From assembly GCF_002982135.1 (NCBI RefSeq), contig NZ_CP019981.1:992001-1056000 (forward strand): a DNA stretch of 64,000 nucleotides. The letters are read 5' to 3'. The DNA comes from Pediococcus inopinatus. Its GTDB lineage: Bacteria > Bacillota > Bacilli > Lactobacillales > Lactobacillaceae. The notes beneath the pieces were generated by a model that saw only the letters and a list, made by a program, of their open reading frames with translations, made no database searches and was not told the origin of the DNA. The number at the start of each line of letters is the position of its first letter. The stretch's first letter is position 1. Below are positions 56,477 to 64,000 of this stretch, piece after piece. The translations under genes were made by a program, and so were the position numbers.

Positions 56477-56522
56477 AAAAATAGCTTTAAAACTGAAAAT
56501 CTCAGTTTTAAGGCTATTTTTT
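56477..56522. terminator. Bidirectional terminator of def
   Basis: Arms AAAAATAGC / GGCTATTTTT and TTTAAAACTGA / TCAGTTTTAA around a short loop; it overlaps the stop codon region of the convergent 159-aa gene. Confidence 0.88.
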
Positions 56523-57000
56523 ATTCTACCCGATGTAAATCTTCAATATATTCTCTAGTTGGGTCATTAATCACATTGGCCACATCAACATGCAAATTCT
56601 CTTGGTATAACCAAATGTCCGTGACGCAAAATACCGGAAATTCGTAGTCACTGTGGATATCATGTTCTTGAGCATATTTTTCAACTAATTCATTAATTTG
56701 ATGGCGCAAATCTTTTAACTGATCTTTTTGTAATACCGTTTTGCCAAATGAAAATTCAAAAGCTAGCACCCCACGTCCCCAAATATCTGCCACTAACTTG
56801 GGCGTTGCTTCAGGTTGTCCGGGCTGAATCATTTTTTTGGCCATTAACATGGCCGCCACACTGACCATGGCAGAGCTGACATTTCTTTGACTAGTCGCTT
56901 GTAACATTGTCAGCGCGCGTTTGCGTTTAGAGCGACGCATCGCTACCCAGATTAATAATCCGATCACGATGATAATAAGTAAACCAATCAATATGTTCAT
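56521..57000 (-). CDS. Membrane-anchored hypothetical protein, 159 aa
   Basis: I do not recognise the family. One N-terminal membrane helix (ILIGLLIIIVIGLLIWVAM, 3-21), a basic stop-transfer patch RRSKRKR, and a soluble domain of about 130 residues that should face the cytoplasm, with conserved-looking FEFSFGKTVLQKDQL and FPVFCVTDIWLYQ. It is convergent with def and divergent from rpoY. No catalytic motif visible; such proteins appear as uncharacterised in lactobacilli. Confidence 0.8.
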   Translation of the reverse strand: MNILIGLLIIIVIGLLIWVAMRRSKRKRALTMLQATSQRNVSSAMVSVAAMLMAKKMIQPGQPEATPKLVADIWGRGVLAFEFSFGKTVLQKDQLKDLRHQINELVEKYAQEHDIHSDYEFPVFCVTDIWLYQENLHVDVANVINDPTREYIEDLHRVE

Positions 57001-57186
57001 AATCAGGCTCCCTTAATTTGTTACCCTCATTTTAGCATAAGTTTAATTCAAACAACGTAATGTCGCCCACCAATTCTATACTTATGAAGGCCAATATGAT
57101 AGAATTAGCTTGATAGTTATTAGTGACACCTGCATTTAAACAACAGGCCAGCGAAATATTAAACTTTTTTAAAGGAGCACACAAAA

Positions 57187-57399
57187 ATGGTTTTTAAAGT
57201 GTTATTTCAGACAGCAGTAGAAGCAACTCCAAAACGTGAAACAACTGAGTCAATCTATCTTGAAGTTCCAACTAAAGAAGATGCCATTCAGCTAGTTGAA
57301 ACGCACACAGATTATCATATTGAATTTGTAGAACCACTTGAAGGCAAATCTTTGGAGTACGAACAACAAAACCCAGATTACAAGTTAACAACCTTCTAG
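57187..57399 (+). CDS. rpoY: RNA polymerase epsilon subunit
   Basis: 70 aa, with AAAGGAG upstream. It matches the small RpoY (DUF1447) family: MVFKVLFQTAVEATPKRETT at the N-terminus and VEPLEGKSLEYEQQNPDYKL at the C-terminus. RpoY binds core RNA polymerase of Firmicutes and has a phage Gp2-like fold. It is monocistronic here, with a terminator 9 nt downstream and the second IS copy about 80 nt further on. Confidence 0.93.
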   Translation: MVFKVLFQTAVEATPKRETTESIYLEVPTKEDAIQLVETHTDYHIEFVEPLEGKSLEYEQQNPDYKLTTF

Positions 57400-57407
57400 A
57401 ACCATTC

Positions 57408-57450
57408 AAAAAGGATTCATGAGTAGCCAGCTACTTATGAATCCTTTTTT
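57408..57450 (+). terminator. rpoY terminator
   Basis: AAAAAGGATTCAT(G)AGTAGC pairs with GCTACTTATGAATCCTTTTT; a long stem ending in six T. Confidence 0.93.
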
Positions 57451-57461
57451 GTGCAATAAAA

Positions 57462-57480
57462 AAAGGCTCAGACAAAATGT
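57462..57480 (-). terminator. Distal half of the split NlpC/P60 gene terminator
   Basis: TGTCTGAGCCTTTTTTT on the minus strand is the 3' arm and T run whose 5' arm (AAAGACTCAGACA) is at about 58923-58935. The IS at 57481-58915 lies in the loop between them. Confidence 0.85.
57473..57480 (+). repeat. Target site duplication, left (CAAAATGT)
   Basis: 8-bp CAAAATGT before the IS left end, repeated at 58916-58923. Confidence 0.95.
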
Positions 57481-58915
57481 GGGTCTACACTTTCTGGTAT
57501 TGGTGAATAACTGATACCAGTTTTTATTTTGAAAATTAAAAGGACATCTGTCCTCTTTGTGCTACGATTTAATCGCCAAACAAAATCGAAAAGAGGAAAA
57601 ACAGATGTCCCTAACTAATTCTATCTTAAGCTTGTTTGAAATGACAGACCCAAATATAACCGTAACTGGTGTTACCAAGAAACGTTGCCCGAATGGACAA
57701 CGAATTCATGTCGTTCACGCCAACCTTTCTTATCAGCTTGTGAAATGTCCCCATTGTGGCCATAAAAGTCTAATTAAAAACGGTACCCACGTTAGTCATC
57801 TAAGGTTGGGAACCTTATCAGGCGGACGTTATGAAATGCAGCTAAGACGACAAAGATATCAATGCCAACATTGTTTAAAAACCTGTGGAGCTAAAACTAA
57901 CCTCGTTAGACGTAATGAAACTTTTACCCACAATGTTAAACATCAGTTCATTGTGCTAGCTCGTGACATGCTGACCAGTAAAGAAATCGCTAAAATTTGT
58001 GGCATTTCACCAAGTAGTGTTCAACGTATTTTAAATGCAAATATTCACTTGGCTTACCGTGTTAAGCAACTTCCGCCAAATCTTTGTTTCGATGAATTTC
58101 GGTCCTGTAATCATCTAATGTCCTTTAACTGTTGCGATGCCGTTAGTCATCGCCGCATTGTGACCCTCAAAGATCGTCTCAGTAAGGATATCATTGATTA
58201 CTTTGAAGCTCGTTATTCAGTTCAAGAACGTGCGAAAGTTCAAACAATTACTATTGATATGAACGCCGAATATGCTAGCTTTATTCATCGTTTATTCCCG
58301 AATGCTGTCACGATTATTGACCGTTTCCACATTATTCAGCTTGCTGGTCGCGCACTAGACAATGAACGTACACGCATTATCCGTACTTTTCAAGATAAGC
58401 ATTCACGCATTTACCGCATTCTTAAATCTCAATGGCGTTTATTTCATTTGGCGGAAGAGAAAATCAATGACACTAAGCTTATCTATTTACGAGGCATTAA
58501 CGAGTATATGACCCAACAGAACGCCATCGACCTTGCCTTAGATGAATTTCCAGAATTCAAAACTGTGTATCAAACTTATCAAGGCATTCTAACTGCTATC
58601 CACCAAAAGAATGCCACGGAATTTAAAAATTTGATTACCAACTACCAAGTAGCTGGTAATCAAATGGACGTCACCATTTCAACCTTCGTTAAGAACGGCT
58701 CAGCAGTGCTCAACAGTTGTCGTTATCCGTATTCTAACGGTCCTATTGAAGGACTTAATCGCAAAATCAAGGTATTAAAGCGTAGCTGTTTTGGTTTTCG
58801 AAATATTCATAACTTCTTCATTCGTATCAGTTTAATTCATGAGTAAACAAAAAGCACATTCACCGAAGTGAACATGCCTTCAAAAATCTCTACCAATACA
58901 GTTTGACAGAGACCC
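57481..58915 (+). mobile_element. ISL3-family insertion sequence, copy 2 (1435 bp)
   Basis: Same length and ends as copy 1 (GGGTCT...GTATTGGT inverted repeats), about 11 base differences by eye. Flanked by CAAAATGT duplications. Removing the element and one duplication restores a 12-of-13-pair terminator hairpin for the NlpC/P60 gene, with the duplicated target forming its loop. Confidence 0.97.
57605..58846 (+). CDS. ISL3 family transposase, copy 2
   Basis: About 413 aa, ATG at 57605 with AGAGG upstream. Domains and motifs as in copy 1 (zinc-binding CPHCGHK/CQHCLKTC, HTH, DDE core). It has Arg in NERTRIIR where copy 1 has Cys, and Phe and Asn where copy 1 has Val and Asp. The intact basic segment makes this the better candidate for an active transposase (inference). 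Confidence 0.96.
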   Translation: MSLTNSILSLFEMTDPNITVTGVTKKRCPNGQRIHVVHANLSYQLVKCPHCGHKSLIKNGTHVSHLRLGTLSGGRYEMQLRRQRYQCQHCLKTCGAKTNLVRRNETFTHNVKHQFIVLARDMLTSKEIAKICGISPSSVQRILNANIHLAYRVKQLPPNLCFDEFRSCNHLMSFNCCDAVSHRRIVTLKDRLSKDIIDYFEARYSVQERAKVQTITIDMNAEYASFIHRLFPNAVTIIDRFHIIQLAGRALDNERTRIIRTFQDKHSRIYRILKSQWRLFHLAEEKINDTKLIYLRGINEYMTQQNAIDLALDEFPEFKTVYQTYQGILTAIHQKNATEFKNLITNYQVAGNQMDVTISTFVKNGSAVLNSCRYPYSNGPIEGLNRKIKVLKRSCFGFRNIHNFFIRISLIHE

Positions 58916-58923
58916 CAAAATGT
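58916..58923 (+). repeat. Target site duplication, right (CAAAATGT)
   Basis: Second copy of the 8-bp target sequence at the IS right end. Confidence 0.95.
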
Positions 58924-58946
58924 CTGAGTCTTTACTTGATTTCAAT

Positions 58947-60305
58947 TTATTTAACAGTACCAGCAAAGCTTGGTGCAAAGTAGCTACTGATTGTTTCAAT
59001 ATCTACGTTTTGTCCAGGTTGTGGTGCAGCTACATATTGGTTGTTACCAATGTAGATGGCCACGTGATAAGTTGCGCCCTTAGCACCCCAGAATAAGAGA
59101 TCACCAGGTTGAGCAGCTGAAACAGATTTTTGAGTTACTGAGCTTTCAAGTGAAACTGTGTAATGAGGTAAACTTACCCCTTCAGCATGTTCAAAGACAT
59201 AAGCAACTAATCCAGAACAATCCATACCGCTTAAGCTAGAACCACCCCATACGTATGGAATGTTTGCATTAGCAAGTTTAACAGCCAAGCTAACAACTGA
59301 ACCAGATGTTAATGCTGAACTAGCTGTATTGCTTGTTGAAGTTGAAGCACTGCTTGCTGCAGGTTTGCTACTAGTTGAAGCTGATGAAGTAGCTGCAGAA
59401 TATGCTGGTTTAGCAACTGAAGCTGTGCTTACTGGCTTAGCAGCTGAACTTGCAGCTACGCTAGTACTTACTGTTGAAGCAACAGATTGTACAGGAGCAC
59501 TTGATACAGCACCACTTGGTGTTGTAGAAGAAGCTGCACTAGATGAAGCTTGTGAAACAGAATTTGAGCTCTCTGAAGCTACGCTAGAAACAGCTGATGA
59601 TGAAGCTACACTGCTACTTGCTGAACTAACAGCTGTTGTGCTGCTAGCTGAAGTAGTTGCTTGAGAACTGCTTTGTGTAGAAGAAACGCTGTCACTTGCT
59701 GCTGATGTAGAACTTGAAACAGCAGTCTCAGCCTTGCTTGAACTAGAAACTGAAGCTGATGATGGTGTACTTTCTACAGAGCTTGCTGCTGAAGAACTTG
59801 CAGTAGTTGCTGATGTAGCTGCACTGTATTGAACAGTAGCTGCAGAACTTGAAGCCTTAGCTGCTGTGCTCCCTGCAACAGGAACCTTTAGTGTTTGACC
59901 AACCAAAATCAAATTACTGCTAAGGTTGTTAGCATTCTTAATTGATGCAACTGAAACGCCCTTATCTTGAGCAATTTGCCAGAGGCTGTCACCAGATTTA
60001 ACGGTAACTTTTATGTATTCTTGCGAACTGGCTTTAACTGCTTTGTGATCAGTTGTTCCAGGAATCTCAACTTTTTGACCAACTAAAATGATATGCGATT
60101 TTTGATTAATCTTGTTTAATGTTTCGATACTTTTAATTGAAACATTATACTTTTGCGAAATACCCCAAACTGTATCGTTTTGAGCGACCTTAACAGAATC
60201 AGCATTAACACTTTGTGTAGCTCCAGCAACAAACAAACCAGCTGCTCCAGCAACACCTGCGAGAACTATTTTTGTTTTTGTAGAATTACCAATTGACTTA
60301 ACCAT
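58947..60305 (-). CDS. Secreted LysM-NlpC/P60 peptidoglycan endopeptidase
   Basis: About 452 aa from the ATG at 60305 (AAGGAG 8 nt upstream). Signal peptide to about residue 35 (ending VNA), two LysM domains (VAQNDTVWGISQKYNVSIKS..., TVKSGDSLWQIAQDKGVSVAS...; about 38-145), a Ser/Ala/Thr-rich linker of about 190 residues, and a C-terminal NlpC/P60 domain with catalytic Cys in GMDCSGLVAY and His in YHVAIYIG. It should cut stem peptides of peptidoglycan during growth or separation. The terminator is split by the IS. A WalR-like box lies upstream (60567-60583). Confidence 0.95.
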   Translation of the reverse strand: MVKSIGNSTKTKIVLAGVAGAAGLFVAGATQSVNADSVKVAQNDTVWGISQKYNVSIKSIETLNKINQKSHIILVGQKVEIPGTTDHKAVKASSQEYIKVTVKSGDSLWQIAQDKGVSVASIKNANNLSSNLILVGQTLKVPVAGSTAAKASSSAATVQYSAATSATTASSSAASSVESTPSSASVSSSSKAETAVSSSTSAASDSVSSTQSSSQATTSASSTTAVSSASSSVASSSAVSSVASESSNSVSQASSSAASSTTPSGAVSSAPVQSVASTVSTSVAASSAAKPVSTASVAKPAYSAATSSASTSSKPAASSASTSTSNTASSALTSGSVVSLAVKLANANIPYVWGGSSLSGMDCSGLVAYVFEHAEGVSLPHYTVSLESSVTQKSVSAAQPGDLLFWGAKGATYHVAIYIGNNQYVAAPQPGQNVDIETISSYFAPSFAGTVK

Positions 60306-60391
60306 AAGCACAACTCCTTCAAGTTAGTTTCTAAATCATTAAATATTTGTTTTTATACATTCAGAAAAATCTTATTCGAATTACTAGGTGT

Positions 60392-60400
60392 ATTGTAGCA
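60392..60400 (-). promoter_or_regulatory. Extended -10 promoter of the NlpC/P60 gene
   Basis: Minus-strand TGC-TACAAT (TACAAT at 60392-60397), giving a leader of about 80 nt; no clear -35. Confidence 0.55.
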
Positions 60401-60745
60401 TGATATTCTAAAAAAAAATAGCCTTTTTATGCGCATATTTCTTAGTTGTTTTTGGAAGCAACACATGAAAGCTTACCACCAAAGTTGTTAAGGTATCCGT
60501 TTTCCTTAAAAAAATCTTAAACTTTTTTTCGGCTTAGTCCTAAACAGAACGCCTGTTTCGTTCACTGTTACAAACACATTACAGATTTCTGGGATTGTTA
60601 CAGATAGTTGTAACATTGCCAAATTTATTCGCTAAACTATAAAGAACATTTTATGTATAAATATTCCTTTTTAGACGATATTATGTGTATAAATTCATTA
60701 ACTAGCATGCGCTAATTTAGCCGATTTTTAGGATTGAGCTATTAT
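60401..60745. other. Long intergenic region upstream of the NlpC/P60 gene
   Basis: No coding frame with a ribosome binding site. It holds a WalR-like direct repeat (60567-60583) and the inverted repeat TGTTAC-N8-GTAACA (60596-60615). The region is otherwise AT rich, and I saw no RNA gene. Confidence 0.5.
60567..60583 (-). promoter_or_regulatory. Candidate WalR box
   Basis: Minus-strand TGTAAT-GTGTT-TGTAAC fits the WalR consensus TGTWAH-N5-TGTWAH exactly. WalRK controls cell wall hydrolases in Firmicutes, and the gene downstream is one. The distance to the -10 at 60392 (about 170 nt) is long, so activity is uncertain. Confidence 0.55.
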
Positions 60746-61453
60746 TTATCCCTCATCCCAGTTACGCTGAACCTCTTTAAAAGCGGTCAGTTTATCTGGT
60801 GCCTTCGTAATAGCCCGACCCACAACGATGTAATTGGCACCATATGTATGCGCTTGGCTAGGTGACACCACTCGTTTCTGATCTTGATGATCTTGACCTG
60901 GCAGCCGAATACCAGGGGTCACACACAAAAAGTCACGACCAACTGCTTGATGGATTGCATTCACTTCGGTTGCGGCACAAATAACTCCGTCGACACCATT
61001 GTTTTTAGCCAACTTTGCCAAATCAAGGACTGACTCTTCCAAACTAAGCCCAATATGTAGTTCCTCATGCAAATCCGTTTCAGATATTGAAGTGAGTTGA
61101 GTGACCGCTAATAGCTTTGGAGTTTGTCCAGTGGTCGTTCCGGCAATTAGCCCATCGTGAGCAGCCCGAATCATTTTGGAGCCCCCGGCTGCATGAATCG
61201 TCACCATATCGATGCCTAATTGACTTAAAATCTTCATTGCCTGAAACACAGTATTGGGAATATCGTGTAGTTTCAAATCTAAGAAAATCTGACATCCCCG
61301 CCTTTTTAATTGCGTTAAAATCTGGGTGCCTTCTCGATAGAATAGTTCCATGCCCACTTTTACGAACAATTGCTGAGAGGTGGAAAATTGATCGACAAAC
61401 GCTAGTGCCTCTTGACCGGTTTGAAAATCTAAAGCGATAATTATTGGACTCAT
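60746..61453 (-). CDS. pyrF: Orotidine-5'-phosphate decarboxylase
   Basis: About 235 aa from the ATG at 61453 (AAAGGGG 8 nt upstream), the family length; an in-frame frame to 61558 is spurious. Motifs IIALDF, the catalytic FLDLKLHDIPNTV (Lys-Asp-x-Lys-xx-D arrangement) and VTPGIRLPG, VVGRAI are intact. It makes UMP in the last step of pyrimidine synthesis. It is alone here: no other pyr gene and no PyrR attenuator in the leader, unlike the usual pyr operon. Confidence 0.96.
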   Translation of the reverse strand: MSPIIIALDFQTGQEALAFVDQFSTSQQLFVKVGMELFYREGTQILTQLKRRGCQIFLDLKLHDIPNTVFQAMKILSQLGIDMVTIHAAGGSKMIRAAHDGLIAGTTTGQTPKLLAVTQLTSISETDLHEELHIGLSLEESVLDLAKLAKNNGVDGVICAATEVNAIHQAVGRDFLCVTPGIRLPGQDHQDQKRVVSPSQAHTYGANYIVVGRAITKAPDKLTAFKEVQRNWDEG

Positions 61454-61567
61454 GCTGATAACCCCTTTCATTTCAAAGATCCTCATCCAGACAAAACGAC
61501 CAGAAACTTTTCCAATTTCCATGTGCTCTGCTAGATTAATTAAGGACCGAAATTGCAATTTTTATTA

Positions 61568-61596
61568 AGCCTAAACATTTCTACGGTACCTGTCAA
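61568..61596 (-). promoter_or_regulatory. pyrF promoter
   Basis: Minus-strand consensus -35 TTGACA (61591-61596), 17-nt spacer, -10 TAGGCT (61568-61573). Confidence 0.65.
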
Positions 61597-61622
61597 CCAC
61601 TCAAAACGATTTACGAAAAGCC

Positions 61623-61651
61623 TTGTAATTTATTTTAAAGACGTGCATAAT
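61623..61651 (+). promoter_or_regulatory. Promoter of the MFS transporter gene
   Basis: -35 TTGTAA (61623-61628), 17-nt spacer, -10 CATAAT (61646-61651), divergent from pyrF. Confidence 0.6.
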
Positions 61652-61705
61652 CAACTCTTGAAAAAATAAAGATTGGCAGCGATCAATCATTTTGGAGGAA
61701 TTATT

Positions 61706-62929
61706 ATGGAATCTACTTTTGAGCACCAAAGCACAACAACTTATCAAAAACAGGTGGTGGCTTCAACAGCCTCTGGTTTTGTCCTTGAAAACATGGACAT
61801 TATGTTCTTATCATTCACCTTATCCTCCATCATTAGCGAGTTACATATTTCTAGTACCGTAGCTGGCTGGATTGGGACGATCACTAACTTTGGCATGTTA
61901 GTTGGTGGCGTAATATTTGGAATTTTAGCAGATCGTATCGGGAGAATTAAGACTTTCTCCCATACGATCTTTATTTTTGCCCTGGCAACTGCAGCGATGT
62001 ATTTTGCTAACAACCTAACTTTAATCTACGTTTGCCGGTTTCTTGCTGGCATCGGTGCTGGGGGCGAATATGGGATTGGCATGGCCATCATTGCCGAAAG
62101 CTTTCCTCGTCATCAAGTTGGTAAAATTACTTCCATTGCGTCCATTGGTGGCCAGGTAGGCGCGCTAGTAGCTGCCTTTTTGGCCGCCTGGATTCTTCCA
62201 AGTTTTGGTTGGCATGCCCTTTTTCTCTTCGGCATTGTCCCCGTCATTTTAACCTACTTTGTTAGACGACACTTGAAAGAAAGTCCTAGTTTTCTTAAAA
62301 CCCTACCAACCAAGAAAACTACCCATAATGGCCTTGGACATGCCTTGAAAATTCTTTTTAACTCACCACAAGCAACCCGCCAAACATTTAGCTTAATGAT
62401 CATGACCATTGTTCAAATTGCAGGCTACTTCGGTCTCATGACTTGGTTACCCTCAATTATGCAAACTCGGCTACATTTAACGGTCGGTAGTTCTTCTTTA
62501 TGGATGATCTCAACGATTGTTGGTATGAGTTTAGGCATGGCCGCATTTGGGCTTCTTCTAGATAAATTTGGTCCTCGGCTAACTTTTGGCATTTTTCTCC
62601 TTATGGCTGCGGTGTCCGTATACTTACTCTTAGCAGCGCAAAATATGCAGACCTTAGTTCTATTTGGAACCATCGTCGGTTTCTTCTCAAACGGGATGTT
62701 CGGCGGCTATGGAGCAGTCATCAGCCAGCTGTATCCCACCGAAATACGGGCTACCGCCAATAACATCATTATGAATGTCGGCCGTTGCGTTGGCGGCTTC
62801 TCATCTGTATTGATTGGGATCTTGCTTGATCACTTCTCAATCACCATTGTTATTTTGATGTTATCTATCTTGTACATCATCAGTTTCATCAGCATGTTAT
62901 CCATCAAAAATCTTAAAAAACTAAACTAA
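61706..62929 (+). CDS. MFS transporter
   Basis: About 407 aa from the ATG at 61706 (TTGGAGGA upstream). Twelve membrane helices; the loop 2-3 signature GILADRIGRIKTF and the helix 4-5 block LAGIGAGGEYGIGMAIIAESFP place it with the metabolite:H+ symporter / aromatic acid and sugar transporter-like MFS group, and the second-half loop 8-9 reads LLDKFGPRL. Substrate not determinable; organic acids are common for this group. Divergent from pyrF, so a role in pyrimidine or orotate transport is conceivable but unsupported. Confidence 0.88.
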   Translation: MESTFEHQSTTTYQKQVVASTASGFVLENMDIMFLSFTLSSIISELHISSTVAGWIGTITNFGMLVGGVIFGILADRIGRIKTFSHTIFIFALATAAMYFANNLTLIYVCRFLAGIGAGGEYGIGMAIIAESFPRHQVGKITSIASIGGQVGALVAAFLAAWILPSFGWHALFLFGIVPVILTYFVRRHLKESPSFLKTLPTKKTTHNGLGHALKILFNSPQATRQTFSLMIMTIVQIAGYFGLMTWLPSIMQTRLHLTVGSSSLWMISTIVGMSLGMAAFGLLLDKFGPRLTFGIFLLMAAVSVYLLLAAQNMQTLVLFGTIVGFFSNGMFGGYGAVISQLYPTEIRATANNIIMNVGRCVGGFSSVLIGILLDHFSITIVILMLSILYIISFISMLSIKNLKKLN

Positions 62930-62939
62930 TCAGTGAGCA

Positions 62940-62984
62940 CAAAAATAAGCCATTAGGATTAATTTCCCAATGGCTTATTTTTAT
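62940..62984. terminator. Bidirectional terminator
   Basis: Perfect arms AAAAATAAGCCATT (62941-62954) and AATGGCTTATTTTT (62969-62982) between the convergent MFS and PTS genes. Confidence 0.93.
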
Positions 62985-62991
62985 TGTAAAA

Positions 62992-64000
62992 CTATGCTTT
63001 TTCTGTTTGTTTCTTTGCTGGTCGCCAAATTCCAAGAATAACTCCCGCAATGATCGCGCCAATTACAACTGACAAAATGTAGAAGTACCAGTGTGAGGCT
63101 AATGGCGTTACCCAGAGGCCACCATGAGGCGCTGGAACACTAACCCGCCAAAATTGCGTCAATCCACCACCAATAGCGGCACCAATGACACTAGAAACAA
63201 TTACATGAAGCGGATCGGCTGTCGCAAATGGGATTGCACCTTCTGTAATGAAGGAAATTCCCAGTACCCAGTTTGAAATACCGGCTTGCCGTTCTTGTTC
63301 CGTAAACTTCTTTGGCCATAAAGTGGTCGCAATTGCTGTAGCTAGTGGTGGAACCATCCCACCAACCATAACAGCTGCCATCAATTTACCATTACCAGTT
63401 GACGTATACGCTGCAATTGCAAAGGTATAAGCGGCCTTATTGAAAGGACCGCCCATATCGATTGCCATCATTCCGGCAATAATCGTCCCCAGAAGAACTG
63501 CATTCCCGGTTCCCATTCCGTTTAACACATGTGTAATCCACGCGTTAACTGCCGCAAATACGGGATTTATGATGAAGAACATCGCTACCCCAACAATGAG
63601 TAAACTCAGAATTGGATATAGCAGCATCGGTTTGAGACCTTCCAAACTCTTGGGAACATTCTTGAAGACTTTCTTTAACCAATTGATCACAATACCAGCT
63701 AAGAAACCAGCTAATAATCCACCGATAAATCCGGAAACACTAGTCGTTTTCAAAACATTAGCTGCGGCGGTATTGGCCATAAATCCACCAACAACCCCAG
63801 GCATTAACGCTGGTAAATCACCAATTGATTCCGCAATATATCCAGCTAAAATTGGAACTAAGAAAGCAAATGCCCAATTTCCCAATTGATTAAAGAATGT
63901 GAAGTACATACTTCCTGAACCAACAAAGCGTTCCAAAATGAATGAGAATGCCATGATAATCCCGCCACCCACAACGAAAGGTAACATGTGGGAAACACCG
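62992..64000 (-). CDS. PTS fructose-type transporter subunit IIC (5' part missing)
   Basis: At least 336 residues; the frame runs off the right edge (codons for GVSHM precede the ATG at 63987, so that ATG is internal). EIIC signatures GVSHMLPFVVGGG, PGVVGGFMANT, GGPFNKAAYTFA and ITEGAIPFA are those of the fructose family (FruA C-terminal domain), with about eight visible helices and a short Lys/Thr/Glu tail (KKQTEKA). It may be a stand-alone EIIC or the end of an EIIABC fusion. It imports and phosphorylates fructose or a related sugar. Confidence 0.93.
   Translation of the reverse strand, partial: GVSHMLPFVVGGGIIMAFSFILERFVGSGSMYFTFFNQLGNWAFAFLVPILAGYIAESIGDLPALMPGVVGGFMANTAAANVLKTTSVSGFIGGLLAGFLAGIVINWLKKVFKNVPKSLEGLKPMLLYPILSLLIVGVAMFFIINPVFAAVNAWITHVLNGMGTGNAVLLGTIIAGMMAIDMGGPFNKAAYTFAIAAYTSTGNGKLMAAVMVGGMVPPLATAIATTLWPKKFTEQERQAGISNWVLGISFITEGAIPFATADPLHVIVSSVIGAAIGGGLTQFWRVSVPAPHGGLWVTPLASHWYFYILSVVIGAIIAGVILGIWRPAKKQTEKA

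Noticed and set aside
59260-59664. Long open frame on the plus strand inside the NlpC/P60 gene
   Set aside because: Shadow of the Ser/Ala-rich linker on the opposite strand, with Leu/Ala/Glu-biased composition and no ribosome binding site.

Overview
The window is chromosomal DNA of a low-GC Gram-positive bacterium, most likely a member of the Lactobacillaceae. The reasons are the gene neighbourhoods (clpX-engB, rnjB-rpsO-rpsT-holA-comE, sepM-coaD-rsmD-ylbG-pyc-ftsW, rnz-SDR-recJ-apt, suhB-UPF0223-def-rpoY), AGGAGG-type ribosome binding sites, frequent TTG/GTG starts, a KxYKxGKxW-like signal peptide and an LPxTG adhesin with mucin-binding type repeats. The species was not identified. Almost everything is housekeeping; the accessory content is two copies of one ISL3-family insertion sequence, a giant surface adhesin and a few stress or redox genes at the left edge.

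Layout. 1-3.6 kb: flavodoxin and aldo/keto reductase genes behind a MerR-type (19-bp spacer) promoter, a TMEM175-like channel, and an overlapping alpha/beta hydrolase / isochorismatase-like pair. 3.7-6.5 kb: rarA, whose 3' end is cut off by an ISL3 element flanked by an 8-bp target duplication. 6.5-11.6 kb: rnz, SDR, lapA-like, recJ, apt. 11.8-12.9 kb: an orphan 91-aa protein and a lipoprotein behind two palindromes. 13-18.2 kb: oatA-like acyltransferase, obg, uvrC. 18.4-20.6 kb: a polar amino acid ABC transporter with a fused binding protein/permease. 20.9 kb: a 49-aa small protein with a strong promoter. 21-27.3 kb: MazG-like, engB, clpX, tig, tuf, a TPR-like protein. 27.4-35 kb: rnjB (degenerate active site), rpsO, rpsT, holA, comEC-comEB-comEA. 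35-42.1 kb: sepM-like protease, coaD, rsmD, ylbG, pyc, ftsW. 42.3-51.9 kb: one about 3,200-aa adhesin gene read as two frames because of a single-base frameshift near 50,918. 52.3-57.4 kb: arsC, typA, suhB-like, UPF0223, def, an orphan membrane protein, rpoY. 57.5-58.9 kb: second ISL3 copy, inserted exactly in the loop of a terminator. 58.9-64 kb: LysM-NlpC/P60 hydrolase with a WalR-like site upstream, pyrF, an MFS transporter, and the 3' part of a fructose-type PTS EIIC that runs off the right edge.

Functional themes: translation and its quality control (tig, clpX, tuf, rpsO, rpsT, def, typA, obg, engB), DNA repair and uptake (recJ, uvrC, rarA, holA, comE genes), and cell wall or surface biology (oatA-like, ftsW, NlpC/P60, adhesin). 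I found no rRNA, tRNA, CRISPR array, prophage or recognisable defence system, and no clearly new multi-gene system. The strongest novel points are the precise IS insertions (rarA, terminator loop), the paired MerR promoters, the broken adhesin reading frame, and the 49-aa protein.
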